Assembly: GCA_025997475.1 (NCBI GenBank)
Contig: BNUQ01000003.1
Location: 38,752 to 102,751, forward strand
DNA: 64,000 nt
DNA from: Planctomycetales bacterium
GTDB taxonomy: Bacteria; Planctomycetota; SZUA-567
Direction of reading: 5' to 3'
Within the stretch, counting starts at the first letter, position 1, and each line of letters starts with the position of its first letter. The notes under the pieces are model-generated. The model searched no databases and was not told the DNA's origin. It saw only the letters and a program-made list of their open reading frames with translations. Shown here one piece after another: positions 32,354-39,465 of this stretch. A program made the position numbers and the translations under genes.

Positions 32354-33241
32354 ATGGCAAAAGCCCCGCCGCCCGCGCCCGTCGAGCGCGACAATTCGTT
32401 GAACAGTATTTTCTACACCATAATGAGCATTATGGCGTTGAATTTTCTCGGCGGCGCCACGTTCGTCGCCGTTTCGACGCTTCTCGGTTTTTGCACGACC
32501 GACGACTTGTTCAATATGGCGCAGGTGCTTATCGGCAACAACAAATACGTGATGTCCAACCAGCAAATCGCCGAATACGAAAAACTGCTCGCCGACCGCG
32601 CCGCCGAAGAAAAGCGTCTCGACGAAACCCTCGGCTCCCGCGCCACCCGCGAAGCCGCCGCCGCCGCGACGATGGACCTACAACGCGAACTCGAAGAACG
32701 CATCCGCGTCCTGCAAATTCTCCGCACGCAACAGGAAAATCAGTTGGTCGAAATCCGCCAGCAAATCGAAGCCACCAAACGCGACGCGCAACGCGAATAC
32801 GAAAAATTGCAAGCCGCGCGCAAAAACGCCACCGTCGTCGAATTGTCCCAAAACAGCGAAAAAATGAAAAAAACGCTCCTCGCGATGGAGCCGGAACAAA
32901 TCTCCGTCTATTTCGCGCAAATCCTGCCCTCGGCGGGACCGTCGGAAATCGCGCGGATGATTCACGCCTATCTGACGCCGGAAATTACCGCCGAAGTGCT
33001 GGCGGCGTTGCCCGCCCTCGCCGTGCGGAAAATTTTGCCGGTCGTCGAAAACCGTTACGCCGATGTCGATGCCGCCGCCGTCGTTCGCGCCTGGACCACG
33101 CCCGGCACCGACGACTACAAAAACATCGAACAAATGGCGGAATACCTCAAACGGATGAGCATTCCGCAAGCGTTCGGCGTCTTTAATCAACTCGACCCCA
33201 AAACCCGCAGTTCGCTGGTCCAATTATTGCAAGCCCCCTGA
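32354..33241 (+). CDS. MotE/FliG-like protein with MgtE-N domain (flagellar context)
   Basis: This 295-aa protein has an N-terminal membrane helix (FYTIMSIMALNFLGGATFVAV). A long coiled coil follows at about residues 70-165, rich in Glu/Arg/Gln (RELEERIRVLQILRTQQENQ). The C-terminal helical domain is of MgtE-N/FliG-M type (LLAMEPEQISVYFAQILP, IARMIHAYLTPEITAEVLAALP, MSIPQAFGVFNQLDPKTRSSL). This order resembles MotE-type motility chaperones that stabilise stator or FliG-linked parts. It precedes fliK and flgD, supporting a flagellar role. Exact function is inferred. Confidence 0.7.
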   Translation: MAKAPPPAPVERDNSLNSIFYTIMSIMALNFLGGATFVAVSTLLGFCTTDDLFNMAQVLIGNNKYVMSNQQIAEYEKLLADRAAEEKRLDETLGSRATREAAAAATMDLQRELEERIRVLQILRTQQENQLVEIRQQIEATKRDAQREYEKLQAARKNATVVELSQNSEKMKKTLLAMEPEQISVYFAQILPSAGPSEIARMIHAYLTPEITAEVLAALPALAVRKILPVVENRYADVDAAAVVRAWTTPGTDDYKNIEQMAEYLKRMSIPQAFGVFNQLDPKTRSSLVQLLQAP

Positions 33242-33244
33242 AGT

Positions 33245-33490
33245 TCAATTACGAATTAAAAATCACGAAACCGTAGCGAAGCGAAGGTTAGTGTGCTTTC
33301 CAAATTACGGAAAGAGAGTTGGTAGTCGGTAGTTTTTAGTTGGTAGTGGCGGAGTTTTTATGGGCAAATTCGCAAGCGCGCGCGAAGCGAATCTTTGACC
33401 GTCAAACTCCACCGCTACCAACTACCAACTACAAACTACCAACTGCTCTTCATTCGTAATTTGTAATTTTTAATTCGTAATTTTTTTCGG
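33245..33490. repeat. Nested heptamer hairpin element (AATTACG outside, GGTAGTT inside, long core)
   Basis: Outer: CAATTACGAATTAAAAATC and TTCGTAATTTGTAATTTTTA. Inner: GTTGGTAGTCGGTAGTTTTT and CTACCAACTACCAACTAC. The core (TTCGCAAGCGCGCGCGAAGC, then TCTTTGACCGTCAAACTCC) is the reverse orientation of the copy at 1395-1512. Confidence 0.92.
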
Positions 33491-33501
33491 GGAGAGCCGC
33501 A

Positions 33502-34290
33502 ATGCGCCGCATCCTGCTTGTCTTACTAATTTTCACGTCCTGCGTTCTCGCGCAAGACGACCAATGGATGGTCGAAATCGGCGAAATCGTCGCCGTTGCC
33601 GGCAACGTCAAAATCACGCGCGCCGCCGCCACCGACGACCACCACGCGGTCGGCGAAAAAATCTACGCCGGCGACACGATTGTTACCGCCGCCAATGCCG
33701 CCATCGAAATCACCTGCGGACTGAACGTCCGCCTCCGCCTCGAAAGCAACGGCGAAATCCGCATCCAACCGCTGACCGCCACGACCAAGACGGTCGATGA
33801 AGTCCCGACGACGCAACAGACCTATTCGCTGTTGTTGTTGCAGGGCGCGTTGCGGACACGCGTCAAACAAAACGTCGTAACGGCGCAACAGGTGCTCATT
33901 CGGGTCGCCGACCTCGGCTTTCTTCTGCCGCGCTCGGATTTTTTAATCGTCCGCGCGCCCGGCGCGACGAACGCGGGCAAAATGTTGAATTGCGCCTTGG
34001 CGTGGGGAAGAGTGGAACTGCAATTGTATAACGGCGTCCTCGCCGCGCCGAACGCCGCGTCCGGCGGTGCGTCCGGCGACAAAAACGTCGCGGAGAATTT
34101 CGTCAACGCCGCGCCGGGCAAACTGCAAATATCCGAGCGCCCCGCGGACAACCGCTTGCCGGCGTGGCAACCGTTGCCGGCGGACGAGGCGAAAAAATTA
34201 TTAGACCGCACGGCAAAATTTTCCGTTGACGTGCCGCTGAATCTGCCGCGCGAAGCGCCCGACGACGACCCCGAAACGCAAGGGGCGTGA
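33502..34290 (+). CDS. Exported FecR-domain-like protein
   Basis: This 262-aa product has a signal peptide ending near VLAQ (MRRILLVLLIFTSCVLAQ). A beta-rich FecR-like domain follows: IGEIVAVAGNVKITRAA ... GEKIYAGDTIVTAANAAIEI ... VRLRLESNGEIRIQPL. The middle segment QTYSLLLLQGALRTRVKQ continues the fold. The C-terminal 90 residues are Ala/Gly/Pro-rich and not recognisable. Such domains bind other periplasmic or peptidoglycan partners. It lies between the MotE-like gene and fliK, so a flagellar periplasmic role is possible but unproven. GGGGAGAG is the ribosome-binding site. Confidence 0.7.
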   Translation: MRRILLVLLIFTSCVLAQDDQWMVEIGEIVAVAGNVKITRAAATDDHHAVGEKIYAGDTIVTAANAAIEITCGLNVRLRLESNGEIRIQPLTATTKTVDEVPTTQQTYSLLLLQGALRTRVKQNVVTAQQVLIRVADLGFLLPRSDFLIVRAPGATNAGKMLNCALAWGRVELQLYNGVLAAPNAASGGASGDKNVAENFVNAAPGKLQISERPADNRLPAWQPLPADEAKKLLDRTAKFSVDVPLNLPREAPDDDPETQGA

Positions 34291-34297
34291 GAAACAA

Positions 34298-34399
34298 AGT
34301 TTAGAGTTGAAAGTTAAAAGTTGAAAGAATGCGCGCGAAGCGAATTTGAAAATCAAACTCCACAATTGTTAATTTTTAATTGTTAATTGTTAATTGCTC
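34298..34399. repeat. Mixed heptamer hairpin element (AGTTGAA left, AATTGTT right)
   Basis: The left arm AAAGTTTAGAGTTGAAAG does not match the right arm AATTGTTAATTTTTAATTG. The core GAATGCGCGCGAAGCGAATTT and CAAACTCCAC is shared. It looks like a recombinant between two arm types, showing that arms and cores can be exchanged. Confidence 0.75.
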
Positions 34400-34412
34400 A
34401 TGGGAGTCCTTT

Positions 34413-36755
34413 ATGTCCGCCACCTTAGAACTTTCCGCCAGCACCGCCACGAAGGCGGGCGCCGCCAAACAGCATCAGGCGCGCTCGGCGCTGTTGGCAA
34501 TCGGCGCGCCGACGCGCTCTCATTCGCAAGCAACGCAGTTACGAGCAACGCAATCGCGAGCCGGTCAATCGCGAGCGACGCAATCGCCGGCGACGGAATC
34601 GCCAACGACGCAGTCGCAAGCCCGCCGGACGCGCCGCCGCGAACAAGTATCCGCCGAGCGGCAATCCGCCGAGCGGCAGTCCGTCGAACGACAATCTGCC
34701 GAGCGGCAATCTACCGAACGACAATCTGTCGAACGACAGTCTGTCGAACGACAGTCCGCCGAGCGGCGGCGTCAATCGGCGCGAGCGGACAACCGGCGCG
34801 ACGGTCACGACGCGGCACGGCGCGAAGATAGCGGCGATGCGGCGGGACGCGAAGCGTTGACCGCCAATGAGGTTGTTGCCCGCGATTTCGCCGCGGACGA
34901 TGCTTTTACCGGCGGCGAATCGTTTCAGGATTTATTGCAAAACGCGGTCGAGTCCTCGACTGCGGAAACTGTCGAAATCGTTACTGCCGAAATCGACCCG
35001 ACGCTACTCGACGAATTGGAGAAAATTTTAGAAAGCGGCTTGCTCGAACAATTGCCGGTCGTCGCCAAGCCGGAGGAAGTCCTGCAAAAAATCGCGGTGC
35101 TTGCCGCCGACGGCGGGTTGGATTTGCCGCTGTTGGCGGCGCTCTCGTCCGACGAACTCGCCGAATTTGCCGAATGGCTGACCGCGGACGCGGCGGGTTT
35201 ATTTCAGGATTTCGCTTTTTCCGGCGGCGAAACCGCGCCGAAAATTCCCGCGTTTTTCGCGGCGGCGGACGCGGCGGCACTGACGCAACTCGACCGTCTG
35301 CAAAAAATCGTCGCGGCGACGCCCATAAAAGACACGGCGCGCCTCGGCGAATTGGCGCAATTAAGCGAGTTGTCGCCGCTCGAAACCGACCGCTTGGCGC
35401 AAGAAATTTTACGCGCCGTCGCCGCCGCGGACGGCGACGAAACCGCCGACTTGCGGCAACGGCTGACGCCGGTTGACCCCGCCGAATTGACCGAAACCAT
35501 CAACGCGGCGTTGCAAAAGATTGCCGCCACGCGAGGACAGGATTTGCCGCCGTTGCCGGACGCGCTACCGGAAATCGTGGTCAAATCGCTCGCCGTGGAA
35601 ATTATCAACGTCAACAACGCCGCGCTCGACGCCGCCGACCAACAGTTGTCGTTACTCGACGGACTTAACCGCAACGCCGCGCTACGCGCCGCGCTTTTAC
35701 AACAAGTCGCGTCCGACGAAAAATTAACCGCCGCCGTCGGCGGCGAAAAGTTGGCGGCAAATTTAGCGCAAAAACCGGAATTGACCGCCGCTTTAACCGC
35801 GGAGGTCGCGTTGCCGGAAGCGGACTTGACCCCCGCGGACGAAGCGACGGTCAACCCCGAATTGCCGGTCTCGGCGGAAACGTTGACGGCGGAAGAATTG
35901 CCGGACGCGCCGAGAACTGGCACGCCGGTTGATAAACGGTCGCCGTCCGCGACGGAAAATAAATTACCGGCGGCAAAAATTGCCCCGACGGTGGCGGCGA
36001 ACGCCGAACAATTGGCCGACGCCGCGACCGCTCTTTCGACCGAACCTTTGGCGAAAGAGGCCGCCACGCCGACGGCGCCACCGGCGAAAAAGACGGCGTT
36101 AGATTTAGAAACCGAAGCGGAGGTTTTCGCGGGCGAACTGACCGGCGCGACGGACGAAATTCCCTCATTTGAAAATCGTCCCGCCGCGCCCACTTTGACG
36201 GTCGCCAATGTCGTCAATGTCGCCAACGCCGCGCCGACCGCGACTGCGCCGACGAACGAGCCGACGACGCGACAGGCGGTTTTGCAGGAGAACGTCAACC
36301 GGTTGGCGGAGTTGATGGAAAGCGCGCGTTCGACGGGGCAGACCTTGAAGAGTTTGACCTTGGCGCTGAATCCGCCGGAACTCGGCAAAGTAACGGTCGA
36401 GTTGGAATTGACGCCGAGCGGCGGCGTCAGCGCGACGGTGCGCGCCGAAAACGACACGGCGCGGAATTTATTGCTGAGCGGTTTGGACGCGCTACGGAAA
36501 TCGCTCGAAGCCAAAGGCGTGTCGCTCGAACAATTTAACGTTGAACTCGGCGGCAAAGACGCCGGTCAGCAAAACGCGCAATCGCACACGCAAGGCGGCG
36601 ACTGGTTCGGCGCGATGTCCGACGAGCGCGACCGGCGGACGCGGCAAAACGCCAACCAACTCCGCTACGGCAATCGCGGTCATCTCGCCGAACCGGAGCC
36701 GGCGGCCTCCGCCCCGCGCGTGCGGGCGGGAAGCAGTTTTGAGTTAATCGCGTGA
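34413..36755 (+). CDS. fliK: Flagellar hook-length control protein FliK
   Basis: FliK is secreted as a molecular ruler and switches FlhB specificity when the hook is complete. The diagnostic C-terminal domain is at residues about 630-715. It reads LAELMESARSTGQTLKSLTL, ALNPPELGKVTVELELT, and GGVSATVRAENDTARNLLL then LRKSLEAKGVSLEQFNVELGG. The large middle is Ala/Asp/Glu-rich, as usual for the ruler. Residues 33-70 are ATQSR-type pentapeptides and 81-119 are AERQS-type pentapeptides, encoded by 15-bp repeats. Length 780 aa is long for FliK. ATG 34413 follows GGGAG; the frame extends upstream only through repeat DNA. Confidence 0.9.
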   Translation: MSATLELSASTATKAGAAKQHQARSALLAIGAPTRSHSQATQLRATQSRAGQSRATQSPATESPTTQSQARRTRRREQVSAERQSAERQSVERQSAERQSTERQSVERQSVERQSAERRRQSARADNRRDGHDAARREDSGDAAGREALTANEVVARDFAADDAFTGGESFQDLLQNAVESSTAETVEIVTAEIDPTLLDELEKILESGLLEQLPVVAKPEEVLQKIAVLAADGGLDLPLLAALSSDELAEFAEWLTADAAGLFQDFAFSGGETAPKIPAFFAAADAAALTQLDRLQKIVAATPIKDTARLGELAQLSELSPLETDRLAQEILRAVAAADGDETADLRQRLTPVDPAELTETINAALQKIAATRGQDLPPLPDALPEIVVKSLAVEIINVNNAALDAADQQLSLLDGLNRNAALRAALLQQVASDEKLTAAVGGEKLAANLAQKPELTAALTAEVALPEADLTPADEATVNPELPVSAETLTAEELPDAPRTGTPVDKRSPSATENKLPAAKIAPTVAANAEQLADAATALSTEPLAKEAATPTAPPAKKTALDLETEAEVFAGELTGATDEIPSFENRPAAPTLTVANVVNVANAAPTATAPTNEPTTRQAVLQENVNRLAELMESARSTGQTLKSLTLALNPPELGKVTVELELTPSGGVSATVRAENDTARNLLLSGLDALRKSLEAKGVSLEQFNVELGGKDAGQQNAQSHTQGGDWFGAMSDERDRRTRQNANQLRYGNRGHLAEPEPAASAPRVRAGSSFELIA
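34511..34620. repeat. 15-bp tandem repeat A in fliK
   Basis: About seven units of the form GCAACGCAATCGCGA encode (A/G)(T/Q)(Q/E)S(R/P)-type pentapeptides. The unit size preserves the frame. Confidence 0.85.
34651..34770. repeat. 15-bp tandem repeat B in fliK
   Basis: Eight units of the form CCGAGCGGCAATCCG or CCGAACGACAATCTG encode (A/V/T)ERQS. More than one frame is open across the array. Confidence 0.9.
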
Positions 36756-36794
36756 AAAACAATTAACAATTAAAAATTCACAATTAACAATTAC

Positions 36795-36915
36795 AGAGCC
36801 GGAGATTTCTCACCGAGCCGCAGAGGCGCGGAGAGAAAAAAGAGGATAAACAAAGAACCCATAATTTCGTTTTCTCTCGGTGCAACGCTGTGTCTCTGCG
36901 CCTCTGTGAGAAACA
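36795..36915. repeat. CACAGAG-related hairpin downstream of fliK
   Basis: The left arm is CTCACCGAGCCGCAGAGGCG and the right arm TGTGTCTCTGCGCCTCTGTG, with GAGAAAAAAGAGG and TTTTCTCTCGG as inner pairing. It is preceded by a short AATTAAC array at 36760-36790. With the following 163-bp element it fills the 402-bp fliK-flgD gap, in which no gene is seen. Confidence 0.8.
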
Positions 36916-36939
36916 AAAAAATTGTGAATGGTCGTTTGA

Positions 36940-37102
36940 TAGACCTGTTCGACAACCAATTCGCGGCAAATTTTCGGCTAATTTTCCGTCCCGCCGCGTC
37001 AAAATTCCTTGCAATACTCTCGGTATTGCTTCGTCATTTTTCCTTGCGGCACGAAAAATTAGACACGAACATTTGCTCACTCTTGGTTATCGAACAGGTC
37101 TA
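36940..37102. mobile_element. 163-bp MITE-like palindromic element, copy 2
   Basis: Same length and terminal repeats as the copy at 6420-6582 but in reverse orientation. The flanking triplets are GAT and AAT, so a target duplication is not perfect here. The shared reading frame (RPVRQPIRG ... NTLGIASSFFLA ... LGYRTGL) is also open in this copy. Differences from copy 1 are scattered substitutions, with no length change in total. Confidence 0.8.
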
Positions 37103-37136
37103 ATTGTTAATTGTAAATTTTTAATTGTTAATTGAA
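37103..37136. repeat. AATTGTT heptamer arm before flgD
   Basis: Right-hand arm TAATTGTTAATTGTAAATTT ending before the flgD ribosome-binding site GGGGGGAGGG. Its facing arm is at 36760-36790, beyond the CACAGAG hairpin and the 163-bp element. Confidence 0.75.
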
Positions 37137-37157
37137 CCTCGGGGGGAGGGAACCGCT

Positions 37158-38504
37158 ATGTCAAACGTCTTGGAAGATTTTTTCACCAGTAGCGCCCAGC
37201 AGAAAATTGAAGAGGCGAAATACAAGAAAACCGGCACCGGCGGTATGCAGGTGTCGAGCGACCAATTCTTGCAATTGCTGGTTACGCAGATGAGCAATCA
37301 AGACCCGCTCGCGCCGATGCAGGACACGGAAATGATGGCGCAATACGCGCAGTTGCAACAGTTGGACAACCAGCAAACGATGACCAGCGCGATGACCGAT
37401 ATGCGCAAAGAATACGCCATTCAGGGCGCGAGTTCGCTGATTGGCAAAAGCGTTACCGCCACCGACAGTAGCGGCAAAACCACGACCGGCGTCGCGGTCA
37501 GCATCGTCTATGCCAAGGACGACAACAACGTCGAAATCAAACTCGACGACGGCACGAGCGTCAATTACGGCGACATCACGAGCGTCGAAGCGATGGCGAC
37601 CGGCGCGAACGTCAACGCGGCGTCGCAGATGATTGGCAAATTCATCATCGGCATCGACGAAAACGCGAAGGCGTATCAAGGCGTGGTCAAAAACGCGACG
37701 ACCAACGGCAACGCCATTTTCTTGGAAACCTACGACGGCGTGTATGTGCCGCTCGACGGCGTGGCGCAAGTCCGCGATTTGACGCCGAGCGAGTCGGCGA
37801 AACTCGTCGAAGCGTTGGACCTCGTCGGAAAATATGTCGAAGCGCCGCAAAACGGCAGTAGCAATCCGCTGACCGGCGTGGTCAAAGGGATTTACAGCAA
37901 AGACAATCAGTATTGGGTGGAAACGTGGGGCGGCGCGGATATTTACGTCGGCAACATTATGAATCGCGACGCCGGCGGCAAAGTCCGCGAACTCACCACC
38001 GGCGAATTGGAAGATATGGAATTGGCGAAAAAATACGTCGGTAAATTCGTCAAAGCCAACGACGGCAAAATGACGGGCGGCATCAGCGAGGGCTTTTTCT
38101 ATCGCGACGGCGCGGTCGGCGAAGACGGCAAACAAGCCGCCGGACAGTTCTATATTTACACGGCGCGCGGCGAAGTGTTCGCCATCGACAGTTTGTATTA
38201 CAGCCGCGACTACACGGCGGCGGACCAGGCGCAATACGGCGGCACGGCCGGTCTCAGCGCCGAATTGCAGACGAATTTGAGCAAAGCCGTCGTCGAAGTT
38301 TTAGGAACGCCGTTCATCGGTTACGACGCGACGGGTAACGAAGTCGCCGGCGTGGTGGACAGCGTGTATCTCAAAAACGGGTTGATGATGTTCGGGTTGG
38401 TTGACCAATCCGTTGACGCCGAAACGGGCAAAACGACCATTATCCGCAACGAAGCGGTGTCGCCGTATTCGCTCTACACGAACGGCGGCGCGGCGGCGGC
38501 GTGA
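37158..38504 (+). CDS. flgD: Flagellar hook-capping protein FlgD with tandem repeats
   Basis: FlgD caps the growing hook. The conserved N-terminal segment is SSDQFLQLLVTQMSNQDPLAPMQ then DTEMMAQYAQLQQLDNQQTM (residues about 30-75). After it come five similar units of about 60-75 residues: GKSVTATDSSGKTTTGVAVS, GKFIIGIDENAKAYQGVVKN, GKYVEAPQNGSSNPLTGVVK, GKFVKANDGKMTGGISEG and GTPFIGYDATGNEVAGVVDS. Each has the form GK.V...G....G.V, then a beta-rich stretch, like the FlgD tudor/SH3 part. Usual FlgD has one and is 220-250 aa; this one is 448 aa. GGGGGAGGG is a strong ribosome-binding site. Confidence 0.88.
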   Translation: MSNVLEDFFTSSAQQKIEEAKYKKTGTGGMQVSSDQFLQLLVTQMSNQDPLAPMQDTEMMAQYAQLQQLDNQQTMTSAMTDMRKEYAIQGASSLIGKSVTATDSSGKTTTGVAVSIVYAKDDNNVEIKLDDGTSVNYGDITSVEAMATGANVNAASQMIGKFIIGIDENAKAYQGVVKNATTNGNAIFLETYDGVYVPLDGVAQVRDLTPSESAKLVEALDLVGKYVEAPQNGSSNPLTGVVKGIYSKDNQYWVETWGGADIYVGNIMNRDAGGKVRELTTGELEDMELAKKYVGKFVKANDGKMTGGISEGFFYRDGAVGEDGKQAAGQFYIYTARGEVFAIDSLYYSRDYTAADQAQYGGTAGLSAELQTNLSKAVVEVLGTPFIGYDATGNEVAGVVDSVYLKNGLMMFGLVDQSVDAETGKTTIIRNEAVSPYSLYTNGGAAAA

Positions 38505-38507
38505 GAT

Positions 38508-38593
38508 AATTAACAATGCGCAATTAACAATTAACAATTTAGCGACGGCGTTACTCAAATCTCTTAATTGTCAATTATGAATTGTTAATTGAA
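38508..38593. repeat. Heptamer hairpin element (AATTAAC type, short core)
   Basis: Arms are ATTAACAATGCGCAATTAAC and AATTGTCAATTATGAATTG. The core is AGCGACGGCGTTACTC. It lies between flgD and rnpB; any rnpB promoter must be within or upstream of it. Confidence 0.8.
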
Positions 38594-38597
38594 TTTT

Positions 38598-39058
38598 GGG
38601 CGGAGGGTTAGGTGATTGCGCGGCGCGGTTCGCGGCGCGAGGAAAGTCCGGTCACCACCGAGCGGAGATGCGGGTAACGCCCGCCGAGGGCAACCTCAGG
38701 GGCAGGCAACAGAAAACAAACCGCCGCGGCGTGTGAGCAAAGTTGAAAGTTAAAAGTTGAGAGGTTAAGTCGCGGTTATCTAAACTCTCAACTCTAAACT
38801 TTGCTATCATCGCGCGGTAAGGGTGAAACGGCGGGGTAAGAGCCCACCGCGTCGGCGGTAACGTCGGCGGCACGGCGACTGCTCTCTCGGTGCAAACGCA
38901 AATAGGAACGGAAAAATTTTCGTCGGGCGACCGATGATAAATTTGCGCGGCGGCTCGTCGCGTTGGGACGTTCGGGTAGCGCGCAAGAGACGACCGGCGA
39001 CGGTCGTTCCAGTCAAATAATCACCCTCGACAGAAACCGGCTTATCGACCCTCCGCCT
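38598..39058 (+). ncRNA. rnpB: RNase P RNA, type A, with heptamer element in P12
   Basis: RNase P RNA is the catalytic RNA that matures tRNA 5' ends. The ends GGCGGAGGGTTAGG and TATCGACCCTCCGCC pair as P1. Conserved blocks are in order: GAGGAAAGTCCGG, GGGCAACCTCAGGGGCAGG, CAACAGAAAACAAACCGCC, GGTAAGGGTGAAACGGCGGG with GTAAGAGCCCACCGCG, and ACAGAAACCGGCTTA near the 3' end. Between ACCGCC and GGTAAGGG, where E. coli has a short P12, there is a heptamer hairpin (38737-38815). The rest looks complete, so function is expected. Ends are assigned from P1 and are accurate to a few bases. Confidence 0.95.
38737..38815. repeat. Heptamer element forming an enlarged P12 of RNase P RNA
   Basis: The left arm is GCAAAGTTGAAAGTTAAAAG then TTGAGAG; the core is TAAGTCGCGGTTATC; the right arm is CTCTCAACTCTAAACTTTGC. 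The outermost eight bases of the arms (GCAAAGTT/AACTTTGC) pair exactly. The arms differ by one complete 7-nt unit. The core word CGCGGTTAT is the one used by other short-core copies. Confidence 0.9.
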
Positions 39059-39075
39059 TTTTCTTGTTGGAGAAT

Positions 39076-39108
39076 CATCGCGGGCGCCCTTGACGGGCGC
39101 CCGCGATG
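39076..39108 (+). terminator. Strong hairpin after rnpB
   Basis: CATCGCGGGCGCCC pairs perfectly with GGGCGCCCGCGATG over a 5-base loop. There is no U-tract on the + strand, so a classical intrinsic terminator is not certain. It lies between convergent rnpB and rubredoxin genes. Confidence 0.6.
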
Positions 39109-39128
39109 GCGTAATGCGGTTCAAACGC

Positions 39129-39278
39129 TTAATTCACCGTGAACTCTTCTTTGCCCGCGCCGCAGATAGGACAAACGAAATCGTCGGGCAATTCGTTGAA
39201 CGGCGTGCCGGGTTTGACCCCGTCCGGCGGATTTTTCGCGTCATAGACCCAGCCGCAGGGATTACAGGTGGCGTTCAT
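39129..39278 (-). CDS. Rubredoxin
   Basis: This 49-aa protein carries the two rubredoxin iron-binding knuckles: [14 protein letters not shown] and [13 protein letters not shown]. The canonical length is about 52 residues. Rubredoxins carry one electron on a mononuclear Fe(Cys)4 and are common in anaerobes for oxidative-stress reductases and alkane or hydrogen metabolism. GAAAGGAACC lies seven bases before the ATG. The gene is immediately flanked by rnpB and a heptamer element; no partner reductase is adjacent. The first knuckle is C-x2-C with Asn-Pro rather than the frequent Val-x. Confidence 0.95.
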   Translation of the reverse strand: MNATCNPCGWVYDAKNPPDGVKPGTPFNELPDDFVCPICGAGKEEFTVN

Positions 39279-39302
39279 TTTGGTTCCTTTCTCAAGAGGG
39301 AG

Positions 39303-39465
39303 TTCAGAGTTTAGAGTTTAGAGTTGAGAGAAGGAAGAGGAGAGAGGGAAAAGGGAAAAGGGAAAAGGGAAAAGGGAAAAGGGAAAAGGGAAAAGCGAAA
39401 AGGGAAAAGCGAAAAGCGCGGTTATTTTTTCAACTTTCAACTTTCAACTCTCAACTCTAACTCCG
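39303..39465. repeat. Mixed heptamer array with a nine-unit GGGAAAA tract
   Basis: AGAGTTTAGAGTTTAGAG is followed by about nine GGGAAAA/GCGAAAA heptamers (39345-39418). The short core GCGCGGTTAT follows, then a right arm CAACTTTCAACTCTCAAC that codes the AroE-AroK tail. It is the longest perfect heptamer run in the window. Confidence 0.9.

Noticed and set aside
34394..34831. Alternative frame open across the fliK repeats.
   Set aside because: Repeats with a unit length divisible by three leave several frames open; only the frame carrying the FliK C-terminal domain is real.
39345..39418. The GGGAAAA run as a CRISPR array or G-quadruplex.
   Set aside because: There are no spacers, so it is not CRISPR. 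The G-runs are regular, but the array fits the general heptamer class and needs no quadruplex explanation.
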